This document shows positions 42,521 through 50,619 of a DNA stretch of 50,969 nt, piece by piece. The stretch comes from Thermovibrio sp. (lineage in GTDB: Bacteria > Aquificota > Aquificia > Desulfurobacteriales > Desulfurobacteriaceae). The position numbers were made by a program, and so were the translations under genes. The stretch is taken from positions 1-50,969 of the forward strand of contig WFNZ01000042.1 of the NCBI GenBank assembly GCA_015488335.1, written 5' to 3'. Within the stretch, counting starts at the first letter, position 1. Every line of letters begins with the position of its first letter. The notes beneath the pieces were generated by a model. The model had not been told where the DNA came from and searched no databases. It worked only from the letters and a program-made list of their open reading frames with translations.

Positions 42521-42897
42521 TACTCTTCTCCCTTATTCTCTTCAGCAGCAGTTACAGGTTCCTCTTTTTTAGAGAGCTTTTCCTTCAGTTCTTTAACTTC
42601 TGACGGTTTAAGCCTGAAGAGGAGGAACCTGATTACATCCTCGTTAATCCTGAAGAAGTTTTCCATGTTCTTTACGAAGTTCCTGTCGGTTGTTCTCAGG
42701 TACTCAAGAACGTAGTAGCCTTTATCGTAGTCGTTTATTGGGTAAGCAAGCTGCCTCTTACCCCACTTGTCAACTAAGAGAACTTCTCCGCCAAACTTTT
42801 CAACGTTAGCATTTACCTTGTCTATGGCAGCCTTTGTCTCTTCGTCAGACATTGTTGGCCTCAGTATGTAAACCATCTCGTAGTAGTACTCCCTCAT
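42520..42897 (-). CDS. rpsF: 30S ribosomal protein S6
   Basis: 125 aa from ATG 42897, chosen because GGAGG lies 5 nt upstream and the reading starts at MREYYYEMVYILRP, the normal S6 N-terminus. The core continues with DKWGKRQLAYPINDYDKGYYVLEYLR and DEDVIRFLLFR-like strands. The Lys/Glu-rich tail (EELKEKLSKKEEPVTAAEENKGEE) is long and acidic. It follows pth by 11 nt. Confidence 0.97.
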   Translation of the reverse strand: MREYYYEMVYILRPTMSDEETKAAIDKVNANVEKFGGEVLLVDKWGKRQLAYPINDYDKGYYVLEYLRTTDRNFVKNMENFFRINEDVIRFLLFRLKPSEVKELKEKLSKKEEPVTAAEENKGEE

Positions 42898-42908
42898 TTC
42901 TACCTCCG

Positions 42909-43472
42909 TTAACTGCATTTACTTATGGTTTTCTGGGAGCTCCCTTCTGTCAGGAGCTTTTCTACGCAGTTTGCAGCCTTCTCAATAGCCTCTTTAACTG
43001 TTGGGAACTCCTCTTCCTTAAAGGGAGAGAGAACGTAATCAACGACTTCCTCTTTTGTGGCCGGCCTTCCAATTCCCACCTTAATCCTTGGTATCTCTTG
43101 AGTTCCAAGGGCTTCAATTACAGACTGGACGCCCTTGTGGCCGGCGGAGCTCCCCTTTTCTCTGAACCTTACCCTGCCTAAAGGAAGATCTAAATCGTCG
43201 TAAATGAGAAGAACCTGAGAGGGTTCTATCTTAAAAAACCGGACAAACTGAGAAACGCTCTCTCCACTTCTGTTCATATACGTTAGGGGTTTCAGGAATA
43301 TAACTTTCTGGTCGTTGATCCTCGTTTCCCCGTATAGGCCTTTGAACTTCTCTCTGTCAAAAGAGAAACCAAGTTTCTCAGAGAGTCTGTCAAGAACCAT
43401 CCAACCAACGTTGTGGCGGGTCCTCTCATACTCTCTACCGGGGTTCCCCAGACCAACGACTAACCTTATCAA
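42909..43472 (-). CDS. pth: Peptidyl-tRNA hydrolase
   Basis: 187-aa Pth that recycles peptidyl-tRNA. VGLGNPGREYERTRHNVGWMVLDRL contains the substrate-binding Asn and catalytic His; FLKPLTYMNRSGESV, IYDDLDLPLGRVRFREKGSSAGHKGVQSVIEALGTQEIPRIKVGIGRP carries the second conserved Asp and Asn-equivalent positions. The start follows the rplY stop directly (1-nt gap), in the common rplY-pth pair. Confidence 0.96.
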   Translation of the reverse strand: MIRLVVGLGNPGREYERTRHNVGWMVLDRLSEKLGFSFDREKFKGLYGETRINDQKVIFLKPLTYMNRSGESVSQFVRFFKIEPSQVLLIYDDLDLPLGRVRFREKGSSAGHKGVQSVIEALGTQEIPRIKVGIGRPATKEEVVDYVLSPFKEEEFPTVKEAIEKAANCVEKLLTEGSSQKTISKCS

Positions 43473-44066
43473 TTACTCCTCTCCCTCAGCTGTCTCTTCA
43501 GATTCTTCAGTAGCAGCCTCTTCCGGTTCTGTCACTACAACAACTGTTTCTTCCGGGTTGTCAACAAGCTTTGCCCCTTCTGGCAGTGGTAGATCTCCAA
43601 CGTGGAGAGCATCTCCTGCGTGGAGATTTGAGATGTCAACAACGATCTTCTCAGGGATTGCCCTTGGGAGTGTTTCAATGGCAACTTCCCTCTTGAGGAT
43701 CTCAAGAACGCCACCTTCCTCAGAAACTCCAACGGGAGTTCCTACAAACTCCAGCTCAACGACAACTTCAATCATCTCACCGAAGGTGACTTCCTGAAAG
43801 TCAACGTGGATGGGAACGTCTCCCAGCCAGTTATACTGGATGTCCTTGAGGATGCACATTCTTTCTTCATCCCCAAGCTTTACTTTGACGAGGCCGTGGT
43901 GGTGCTTCAGCCTCCTTACCTCTTTTGCAGGGATAGCAATGGGGGTTGCTTCCGGTCTTCCACCTCCGTAGATAACGGCAGGCAGAAGGCCTTCCCTGCG
44001 CAGCTTCTTGGCTACCTGTTTCCCCGTTTTCTCTCTTCTGGTAGCCTCTACCTCTACTACCTTCAT
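43473..44066 (-). CDS. rplY: 50S ribosomal protein L25, Ctc-type long form
   Basis: 197 aa from ATG 44066, chosen because AGGAGG lies 5 nt upstream and the protein then starts MKVVEVEATRREKTGKQVAKKLRREGLLPAVIYGGG. The L25 beta-barrel 5S rRNA-binding domain (1-95, including LKDIQYNWLGDVPIHVDFQEV) is followed by the TL5/Ctc C-terminal domain and an acidic tail (EEAATEESEETAEGEE). It is first in the ribosomal-protein operon and has a TTGACA promoter (44105-44133). Confidence 0.95.
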   Translation of the reverse strand: MKVVEVEATRREKTGKQVAKKLRREGLLPAVIYGGGRPEATPIAIPAKEVRRLKHHHGLVKVKLGDEERMCILKDIQYNWLGDVPIHVDFQEVTFGEMIEVVVELEFVGTPVGVSEEGGVLEILKREVAIETLPRAIPEKIVVDISNLHAGDALHVGDLPLPEGAKLVDNPEETVVVVTEPEEAATEESEETAEGEE

Positions 44067-44104
44067 CTTTACCTCCTGAAGTTTTTTGCGGGAAAGCAAG
44101 CCAA

Positions 44105-44133
44105 TATTTACATTCGGCTTTTTTATTTGTCAA
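44105..44133 (-). promoter_or_regulatory. Promoter of the rplY-pth-rpsF operon
   Basis: On the minus strand TTGACA (44133-44128), a 17-nt spacer and TAAATA (44110-44105) lie 39 nt upstream of the rplY ATG. It is back to back with the tRNA-Val promoter in the same intergenic region. Confidence 0.8.
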
Positions 44134-44156
44134 GTGGAGAATTTTTGATTCTACTG

Positions 44157-44185
44157 TTGACAAGCGAAAGGCCGTTTCCTATATT
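44157..44185 (+). promoter_or_regulatory. Promoter of tRNA-Val and tRNA-Asp
   Basis: TTGACA (44157-44162), a 17-nt spacer and TATATT (44180-44185), 15 nt before the tRNA-Val 5' end. Hexamers and spacing are identical to the tRNA-Asn promoter at 213-241. Confidence 0.88.
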
Positions 44186-44200
44186 TCCAACCGTCGGGTT

Positions 44201-44276
44201 GGGCGGATAGCTCAGCTGGGAGAGCGCCAGCCTTACAAGCTGGAGGTCACAGGTTCGATCCCTGTTCCGCCCACCA
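44201..44276 (+). tRNA. tRNA-Val (UAC anticodon)
   Basis: Complete 76-nt cloverleaf: acceptor GGGCGGA/TCCGCCC, D arm AGCTCAGCTGGGAGAGC, anticodon stem CCAGC/GCTGG with loop CTTACAA (anticodon TAC), T arm with GGTTCGATCC, discriminator A and encoded CCA. Confidence 0.97.
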
Positions 44277-44281
44277 TTCAC

Positions 44282-44360
44282 GGGGACGTAGTTCAGTTCT
44301 GGTTAGAACGCCGGCCTGTCACGCCGGAGGTCGCGGGTTCGAGTCCCGTCGTCCCCGCCA
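44282..44360 (+). tRNA. tRNA-Asp (GUC anticodon)
   Basis: Acceptor GGGGACG/CGTCCCC, anticodon stem CCGGC/GCCGG with loop CTGTCAC (anticodon GTC), T arm GGTTCGAGTC, discriminator G and encoded CCA. The D loop (AGTTCTGGTTAGAAC) is slightly long, giving 79 nt. Only 5 nt separate it from tRNA-Val, so both come from one transcript. The 52 bp downstream hold no clear terminator. Confidence 0.96.
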
Positions 44361-44412
44361 CTTTAATAATTCAAATGAGTCACCTCCTATTATTGGCTCT
44401 CCCTTTATAGAA

Positions 44413-44826
44413 TCAATCTCTGTGGTATGGAGAACCTCTTAGTATCTCCTGTGCTCTGAATATCTGTTCTAATAGAACAATCCTTGCAACGTCGTGCTGG
44501 AGTGTCATTTTTGAGAGCGATAAGAGGAAATTCCCCTCCCTCTTTACCCCTTCATCAAGGCCGTCTGCTCCACCGATTGCAAAGGTGATGTTTGGGTGTT
44601 TTGAAATTAGTGAAGCAAACTCCTGTGAAGGTATCTCTTTTCCCCTTTCGTCTAAAACTATAAAAAACCCTTTTACCTTTGAGAGAATACGCTCTCCTTC
44701 CGCTTTTGGGTTTCTTCCTTTCTTTACTTCCACTATTTCAGTATTCCGAATCCGTTTAAGGTAATAGTCCTGGGCTTCTTTAAAGTGAGGGGCTATCTTC
44801 CCAACGGCTACTATTCTAAGTTTCAT
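44413..44826 (-). CDS. rlmH: 23S rRNA pseudouridine-1915 N3-methyltransferase
   Basis: 137-aa SPOUT methyltransferase: MKLRIVAVGKIAPHFKEAQDYYLKRI, FIVLDERGKEIPSQEFA, the SAM-binding knot ITFAIGGADGLDEGV, and C-terminal LLEQIFRAQEILRGSPYHR with the conserved YHR end. It overlaps rsfS by 4 nt (ATGA), the common rsfS-rlmH pair. It is the last gene of the - strand operon that includes rng and bamD. Confidence 0.96.
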   Translation of the reverse strand: MKLRIVAVGKIAPHFKEAQDYYLKRIRNTEIVEVKKGRNPKAEGERILSKVKGFFIVLDERGKEIPSQEFASLISKHPNITFAIGGADGLDEGVKREGNFLLSLSKMTLQHDVARIVLLEQIFRAQEILRGSPYHRD

Positions 44827-45188
44827 TGTACCGGTTCTTTAATAATCTCTTCTACGTTAAGCCTTGGGGCGTCCATCCAGAGGGATTCAAGGTTGTAGAG
44901 CTCCCTCACCTCAGGCTTAAATATGTGGACGATTACATCTCCGTAATCAAGGAGTATCCAGTTTGCCGTGTCATAGCCTTCTGTACTTACAGGGACAACT
45001 CCCTTCTCTTTGAGTTTTTTTCTTATCTCATCGGCAACTGTTCTGGCGTGGGTTTCAGATGTGGCTGTTAGTATTACAAAGTAGTCTGCAAGTGATGTTA
45101 AACCTCTTAAGTCTAAAACTACAGGTTCTTCTGCCTTTTTATCAAGGGCGCTCTTGATGATAAGTTTGAGCTTCTCACTGCTTTCCAA
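44823..45188 (-). CDS. rsfS: Ribosomal silencing factor RsfS
   Basis: Binds L14 and blocks subunit joining in starvation. The conserved core is VVLDLRGLTSLADYFVILTATSETHARTVADEIRKKLKEKGV, then EGYDTANWILLDYGDVIVHIFKPEVRELYNLESLW. I chose TTG 45188 because AGGAGGAGG lies just upstream and the preceding gene ends 11 nt before. A longer frame starting further up would overlap that gene by 25 nt without a ribosome-binding site. 121 aa is normal. Confidence 0.93.
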   Translation of the reverse strand: MESSEKLKLIIKSALDKKAEEPVVLDLRGLTSLADYFVILTATSETHARTVADEIRKKLKEKGVVPVSTEGYDTANWILLDYGDVIVHIFKPEVRELYNLESLWMDAPRLNVEEIIKEPVQ

Positions 45189-45199
45189 GTGGCCTCCTC

Positions 45200-46150
45200 C
45201 TAAAGGGTTTCTTTGATCTTCCACCAGATTGAATGTTTTATTGGGTTTATAACAGGTTCAACTTCAAGGTGTTTTATGCCTTTGAGTATCTCTCTGGCCT
45301 TTCTTCCGTAGGGTGAGTTTGGGTATTTCTGGGCAACCTGAGAAAGGATTTCTTTTCCTTTTTTCCTGTTCTCTTTTGCTATCTCTTTCCACTTCTTTAT
45401 GTCAGACTCTATAAGGGCAATCCTGTTCTCTGCCACTTTCTTCTCTTCAGGGTCTTTTGAGTGGAGTCTCTCTTTCTCCTTTGATAGTTTCCTTTTCAGT
45501 CTATCTATTTCCTCTTTAGATTGAATTGGAGTATAGTAGTAAGCCCTTCCTATAAGGTACTGGAGCCTGTCTGGTGACTCAACGTCTGAGTATTTCTTCT
45601 CTATGTCTTTGTAGCGGTGGATAGAGGCTGTAAACTTCCTCAGCATGTCGTAGGTTCCGGCTATGTAAACTTCATGTTCGGCTAAGATTTTCTTCGCTAT
45701 CTTCATGTATTCCTTTGCCTTTTCTACCCTCGGGTCGTTGGGATATTTTTTTACAAACTCTTTAAAGTTTCTGTATGCCCTTTTTGCAAATGTAACGTCC
45801 CACTCTGGACCTTTGGTGAGGTTCAGGTAGCAGACCCCAAGTCTGAAGAGGGCATCTTTTGCCTTCGGAGATGCCGGGTAGAGCTCCAAGAACTCCTCGT
45901 AGTTGAGGGCGGCGTCTTCGTAGTCTCCATCGTTGAAGTAGGCGTCGGCAAGTGTAATTTTGGCAATCTCCTGCTCTTTAGGTGGGAGCTCCCCCTCTAA
46001 AGCTTTTTTCAGGAGAAAGGAGCTCTTCCCCCAGTCTCCTTCAACTGCTGCCTCTATTCCCTTTCTATACTGTTCCTGTGCCGTTCTGGGAATCTTCTCG
46101 CAGGAAGTAACAACTAAAACTAAAGAGACGGCTGCCATCAACTTTTTCAT
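45200..46150 (-). CDS. bamD: BamD-like outer-membrane assembly lipoprotein
   Basis: Lipoprotein signal (MKKLMAAVSLVLVVTSC, lipobox VTSC), then TPR-like helical repeats (YRKGIEAAVEGDWGKSSFLLKKALEG, KITLADAYFNDGDYEDAALNYEEFLELYPASPKAKDALFRLGVCYL, YRNFKEFVKKYPNDPRVEKA). This matches the outer-membrane assembly factor BamD/YfiO. A charged coiled-coil insert (about 210-260, IDRLKRKLSKEKERL) makes it 316 aa, longer than E. coli BamD (about 245). It works with BamA to insert barrels such as the porin and the 1330-aa protein in this window. It lies 30 nt after rng. Confidence 0.82.
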   Translation of the reverse strand: MKKLMAAVSLVLVVTSCEKIPRTAQEQYRKGIEAAVEGDWGKSSFLLKKALEGELPPKEQEIAKITLADAYFNDGDYEDAALNYEEFLELYPASPKAKDALFRLGVCYLNLTKGPEWDVTFAKRAYRNFKEFVKKYPNDPRVEKAKEYMKIAKKILAEHEVYIAGTYDMLRKFTASIHRYKDIEKKYSDVESPDRLQYLIGRAYYYTPIQSKEEIDRLKRKLSKEKERLHSKDPEEKKVAENRIALIESDIKKWKEIAKENRKKGKEILSQVAQKYPNSPYGRKAREILKGIKHLEVEPVINPIKHSIWWKIKETL

Positions 46151-46180
46151 ACTACCTCCCGATTAACAGAACCGATTATA

Positions 46181-47662
46181 TCAGCCGTGGGAGAGAGTAA
46201 ACTTCTCTATGTGATAGTGGTCAACGGGAATTACTTTTATCTCTATTCCGTAGATTGCCGAAATTCTGTCTATTACTTCTTTTTCCTCGTTTGTGAGTTT
46301 GTTTGCTACGAGGGGATTTGCGTAAACTCTCAGCGTGTTCACCAGCTTTCTTTTAAGGTTTGAGATGATCTCCCTCTCTATCTCAAAGGCTACAGTTTCG
46401 GGAGACTTAACCCTTCCCCTCCCCTCACAGTAGGGGCAGGTTGTTGTCAGCGTTTTTCCGAGGCTCATTTTTACCCTCTTTCTTGTCATCTCCACAAGGC
46501 CAAGATCAGACATACTTACAACTTTTGTTTTAGCCCTGTCTTTTTTCAGCTCTTCTTCTAAGGTCTCAAGGAGTTTCTTTTTGTTTTCCTCTTCCTTCAT
46601 GTCTATGAAGTCAATTACGATTATCCCTCCTATGTCTCTAAGCCTTAACTGGCGGGCTATCTCCTTGGCTGCTTTGAGGTTTATCTCAAGGGCTGTTTCT
46701 TCCAGGCTCTTTGCCTTTTTGAATTTTCCACTGTTTACGTCTATTGAGACGAGAGCTTCTGTTTCATCTATCACTATGTATCCGCCGCCGGGCAGGTAGA
46801 CTTTCCTTGAGAGAGCTCTCTCTATTGCCCTCTCTACCTGAAACTTCTCAAAGAGGGGAACTTCCCCTTTGTAGAGTTTTATCCTTGGAACAAGTTTTGG
46901 AATGAACGCTTTTGCGAATGAGACTGCCCTTTCAAACTCCCTCTTAGAATCTATTAATACTTCTGAAACTTCATCAGTTAGCAGGTCTCTCAGAGTCTTT
47001 GGGACTATCTCAAGGTCTCTGTATAGGCACGACGGAGGCGGCTTCTTCTCCGCCTTTTCTGTTAAACCCTCCCACACTTTAAGTAGGTAATCTAAGTCTT
47101 TCTTGAGCTCCTCTTCTGTTGCACCTTCTGCGGCAGTCCTTACAATTATTCCGTAGTTTTCAGGCTTTATCCTCTTTGCAATCTCTTTTAGCCTCTCCCT
47201 CTCTTTTTCGTCTGTTATTCTCCTTGAGAGGCCAACTTTGTTTATTGTTGGTAGGAGAACTAAGTAGTGTCCGGGGATTGTGAGGTTTGTTGTTACCCTG
47301 GGGCCTTTCGTCCCTATAGGTTCCTTTGCTACCTGAACCAGTATTTCCTGGCCTTCTGAGAGGACTTCCTCTATGGGAGGGAGCTCCACCTCTGGCGGTT
47401 CGTCATCTAAGAACTCGTCTTCATCAAAGTCTAAATTTACGGCATCTCTAACGTATAGAAAGGCTTTTCTATCCTCACCTATGTCAACGAAGGCTGCCTG
47501 AACTGCCGGGACTATCTTTAAGACCTTTCCTTTATAAATGTTTCCAACTATTCCCCTGTTCTCCTTTCTCTCAACGTAGAACTCAACAAGCTCTCCCTCT
47601 TCTAAAACGGCTATTCTTACCTCTTTTGTAAGGGCGTTTATGAGGATCTGTTTTTTACCCAA
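46181..47662 (-). CDS. rng: Ribonuclease G/E family endoribonuclease
   Basis: 493 aa from TTG 47662, chosen because GAGGAG lies 4 nt upstream and the product then begins (M)GKKQILINALTKEVRIAVLEEGELVEFYVER, the RNase G N-terminus. S1-like domain (about 35-120, GNIYKGKVLKIVPAVQAAFVDIG). The catalytic region carries ETEALVSIDVNSGKF and IGGIIVIDFIDM with the metal-binding aspartates, then a zinc-link cysteine pair CPYCEGRG. Length is that of RNase G rather than RNase E. The start overlaps the radical-SAM gene stop by 8 nt, so the two are translationally coupled. Confidence 0.94.
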   Translation of the reverse strand: MGKKQILINALTKEVRIAVLEEGELVEFYVERKENRGIVGNIYKGKVLKIVPAVQAAFVDIGEDRKAFLYVRDAVNLDFDEDEFLDDEPPEVELPPIEEVLSEGQEILVQVAKEPIGTKGPRVTTNLTIPGHYLVLLPTINKVGLSRRITDEKERERLKEIAKRIKPENYGIIVRTAAEGATEEELKKDLDYLLKVWEGLTEKAEKKPPPSCLYRDLEIVPKTLRDLLTDEVSEVLIDSKREFERAVSFAKAFIPKLVPRIKLYKGEVPLFEKFQVERAIERALSRKVYLPGGGYIVIDETEALVSIDVNSGKFKKAKSLEETALEINLKAAKEIARQLRLRDIGGIIVIDFIDMKEEENKKKLLETLEEELKKDRAKTKVVSMSDLGLVEMTRKRVKMSLGKTLTTTCPYCEGRGRVKSPETVAFEIEREIISNLKRKLVNTLRVYANPLVANKLTNEEKEVIDRISAIYGIEIKVIPVDHYHIEKFTLSHG

Positions 47663-50096
47663 GGAGCTCCTCTCTGACAACTTCTGCCCTTTCAAGGTTG
47701 AGTCCCATCCAGTTGAGTATGTCTCCAACGTTTAAAACCTTCCCGTCCTTAACTTTTAGGGTTAGTATAACTTCTCCGTTTTCTACCCTTAAGTCAAGTA
47801 TTTCCTCTTTAAGGTTTACCTCTCTTCCTTTTTTGTCTACCGCTTTTTCACCTGATATGATTTCTAAAGAATAGGGAGCAAAGGGCTTTATCCTGTACCT
47901 AACCTTTTCTATTCTTTCAATTACTCTCTCTTTCAGACCAAGTTCTGTCCAGCTTGTAAACTCAAGTCCTTCCGGGAGAAATTCCTTAGATTCTTCAACG
48001 AACCTGTTAAAGTCAAACTTCTCATCTGAGAGCTCTAGTTCAACAAGTTCACCCAATCCCTCAACTCCAACGGGAAGTCCTAATACGATGTTTATCTTCG
48101 GGTGGGGATTAAACCCCTGTGAATACCTGAGGGGGACGCCAAAGCGCCTGAAGGTTCTTGTAAAAGCCCTTGTGAGATCTAACAGAGAGAGGAATTTTGC
48201 GTAGCCGATCTTCCTAAAGGTAAGTGCAACTTTTCTCTTTAAAGGAAACTCCTTCTTTGGCCTTGGTGGAACTTGAAACTCAATTTTTTCCGGGATTGGG
48301 TGTTCCTTTAGCTCCTTTATCTGCTGAGGAGTGCAGACTCCACAGGCGTGGCATCCAACTATGCGGCAGTCTGGAGTCCACTGCTGATTTTTTGCTTTTC
48401 TCAGTTCCCTCAGTAAGAACTCTTTACTTACAACTCCCCTGATGAAGTCCCAGGGGAGCTCCTCTTCTAAATCCCTTTTTCCGAGGGCTCTCTCAAGGTC
48501 AATGCCCGTCTTCTCAAAGGCTTTCAGCCACCCTTCATAGTTAAAGAACTCATCCCAGCCGTCAAGCTGGCAACCCTCTTCGTGAGCTGCAAGTAATACT
48601 TCTGAAACCTTTTCGTCTCCTCTTGTTAGCAGAGCTTCAATGAGAGACTGTCTGTAGTCGTGAAATCTGAGCTTGAAGCTCTTTGGCGATTTCCTCTTTA
48701 TATACTCAACCTTTTCTAAAACCTCTTTCTCCTGGGCAAAAGGTTCCCACTGGAAAGGAGTAAAAGGTTTGGGGACGAAGATTGAAATTCCGGCTGCAAG
48801 GTGTTTCCTTCCCCTGAACCTTTTTCCTATTCTGTGGACAGTCCAGAGCATATCAATGAGGGCTTCTATATCTTCCTGAAGCTCAAAGGGAAGCCCTATC
48901 ATGAAGTAGAGCTTTAACCTGTTCCAGCCCCTTTCAAAAAGCCCTCCAACAGCCCTGAACAGATCTTCGTTTGTCAAGTCTTTGTTTATTATCCTCCTGA
49001 GCCTGTCTGAACCAACTTCTGGGGCTAACGTAAAGCCGGTCTTTTTCACCTGCATAATCTGGGATGCAAGTTCTGGGTTAAACCCTTTTACCCTCATAGA
49101 TGGAAGAGAGAGGGAAATAATTTCCCTATAACAAACTTCCATAACCTCTGGGACTAATTTGTTAAAACGGCTGTGGTCGGAGATTGAAAGGGATGATAGT
49201 GATGCTTCCTCGTATCCCGTATTCCTGAATGTCTCTTCAACTAACCTCTTTATGAGTTTTTCGTTCCTTTCTCTGTAGGGCCTGTAGATGTATCCCGCCT
49301 GACAGAAACGGCAACCCCTTAAACAGCCCCTTGCAGCTTCAACGGCTATCCTGTCTTGAGATGTCTCAACCGTTGGAACTGGAGGAGATGTGGGGAAAAA
49401 ACCTTCTGAAACTCCAACGAAAACGGCCCTTTTAACCGGATATCTGCCAAAGAGTGGAACCCAGACTCCTTCAACTTTCCTCACTTCAGAAAGGAAATCA
49501 ACCTTTTTCCCTCCCTCTCTCTTTACCTCCCTGTAAACTTTGGCAACTTCAACTAACGTCTCCTCGCCATCTCCGATTGAGAAGAAATCTATGAAAGGGG
49601 AGAGTGGAACCGGGTTGTAGACGCATGGGCCCCCTGCAAAGATGAGGGGGAGCTCCTCCCTCTCAACCCTCTCTTCAGAAAGGAGTGGAAGACCGGCAAG
49701 CTCTAAGAGTTTTAAGGCATTTGTGTAGGTAAGCTCTGAGGAGAATGAGAGCCCCCACAGGTCGTAATCCCTTACAGGTCTCTGTTCTTCTAAAGTGTAG
49801 AGGGGAATTCCCCTCTCTTTCATGAGCTCCTGCATGTCGGGCCTTGGCAGGTAGGCCCTGTGGATGAGGGCAAAGTCTGTGAGGTTGTTGATTACGTGGT
49901 AGAGGATTTTTCCTCCTATGTGGGATGAGCCCACCTCGTAGAGGTCTGGGTAAGAAAGAACAAACCTTACCTCCCTTTCGCCGAATTTAGGGGCTCTTAA
50001 GTTCAGCTCTAAAGGGAGATAAGAGGCCGGTTTTTTTACCCTGTTAAGTTCTCTCAGTGTTTCTCTATCAAAAACTTTACACTTCAACGTCGTCAT
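47655..50096 (-). CDS. TIGR03960-type B12-binding radical SAM protein with DUF2344 domain
   Basis: 813 aa from ATG 50096 (AGGAG about 10 nt upstream). An N-terminal B12-binding-like region (SYPDLYEVGSSHIGGKILYHVIN) leads into the radical SAM core with cluster cysteines C258, C262 and C265 (ARGCLRGCRFCQAGYIYRP), then strands such as EVGSDRLRRIINK and FYFMIGLPFE-like KLYFMIGLPFELQED. A region near residue 600 has C-x-A-C-G-V-C (CHACGVC). The last about 190 residues are the DUF2344/TIGR03936 domain (RKIGYAKFLSLLDLTRAFTRTFRRFGVPLRYSQGFNPHPKI). Such proteins commonly precede rng, as here, and their substrate is not known. In many genomes the DUF2344 part is a separate gene. Confidence 0.85.
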   Translation of the reverse strand: MTTLKCKVFDRETLRELNRVKKPASYLPLELNLRAPKFGEREVRFVLSYPDLYEVGSSHIGGKILYHVINNLTDFALIHRAYLPRPDMQELMKERGIPLYTLEEQRPVRDYDLWGLSFSSELTYTNALKLLELAGLPLLSEERVEREELPLIFAGGPCVYNPVPLSPFIDFFSIGDGEETLVEVAKVYREVKREGGKKVDFLSEVRKVEGVWVPLFGRYPVKRAVFVGVSEGFFPTSPPVPTVETSQDRIAVEAARGCLRGCRFCQAGYIYRPYRERNEKLIKRLVEETFRNTGYEEASLSSLSISDHSRFNKLVPEVMEVCYREIISLSLPSMRVKGFNPELASQIMQVKKTGFTLAPEVGSDRLRRIINKDLTNEDLFRAVGGLFERGWNRLKLYFMIGLPFELQEDIEALIDMLWTVHRIGKRFRGRKHLAAGISIFVPKPFTPFQWEPFAQEKEVLEKVEYIKRKSPKSFKLRFHDYRQSLIEALLTRGDEKVSEVLLAAHEEGCQLDGWDEFFNYEGWLKAFEKTGIDLERALGKRDLEEELPWDFIRGVVSKEFLLRELRKAKNQQWTPDCRIVGCHACGVCTPQQIKELKEHPIPEKIEFQVPPRPKKEFPLKRKVALTFRKIGYAKFLSLLDLTRAFTRTFRRFGVPLRYSQGFNPHPKINIVLGLPVGVEGLGELVELELSDEKFDFNRFVEESKEFLPEGLEFTSWTELGLKERVIERIEKVRYRIKPFAPYSLEIISGEKAVDKKGREVNLKEEILDLRVENGEVILTLKVKDGKVLNVGDILNWMGLNLERAEVVREELLG

Positions 50097-50619
50097 CTGG
50101 CCAGTCTCCTGTATCAAAGTAGTCGTAATCGGTTGCGGGAACGCCTAAGTCAAAGTTCCTCTGCGTATCTTCGTAGTTTTCTTCCTGTTTCTCTGTGTCT
50201 GTTCTGTTGTGTTCCAGATGCTCAAGTGTTTCAAACAGGAGAAGGGGAGCTGTTGTTCCAAGGATTACGGGAAGCCAGGGAACTGAAAAGTCGTAGCTCT
50301 CTTCCCGTTTAACAAAGAGTTTCTTAATTTCATTTTCTTTAACCGGAACTTCAAAAGTTTTTCCTTTGGCCTTTAGAACTACTCTGTAAATGTTTCCTTC
50401 TCTCTTTACGGAGAATTCCCCTATTTCATCTTTCCTGAAAAACCGGAACTCTCCGTGTCTGAAAATAGAAACTCCTTCATCTGAGAAGACGAGGACTGTT
50501 CCGTCTAAGCCCTTAACTTCTGTTGCTGTTCCCCTTGAAACTCTTTCTCTCTTTGAAATAAGGGGAAAGACCACTAAAATCAGAATCAGGAAGAGAAATA
50601 AAAATCCGATTACTCCCAT
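50077..50619 (-). CDS. Membrane-anchored protein with acidic tail (180 aa)
   Basis: N-terminal membrane helix (GVIGFLFLFLILILVVFPLIS), a beta-rich cytoplasmic or periplasmic domain (about 30-105, GLDGTVLVFSDEGVSIFRHGEFRFF), a second hydrophobic segment (WLPVILGTTAPLLLF, about 115-130) and an Asp/Glu/Tyr-rich end (TDYDYFDTGDWPDDDVEV). No family recognised. GAGG lies 7 nt before ATG 50619. Its end overlaps the radical-SAM gene by 20 nt. Function unknown. Confidence 0.65.
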   Translation of the reverse strand: MGVIGFLFLFLILILVVFPLISKRERVSRGTATEVKGLDGTVLVFSDEGVSIFRHGEFRFFRKDEIGEFSVKREGNIYRVVLKAKGKTFEVPVKENEIKKLFVKREESYDFSVPWLPVILGTTAPLLLFETLEHLEHNRTDTEKQEENYEDTQRNFDLGVPATDYDYFDTGDWPDDDVEV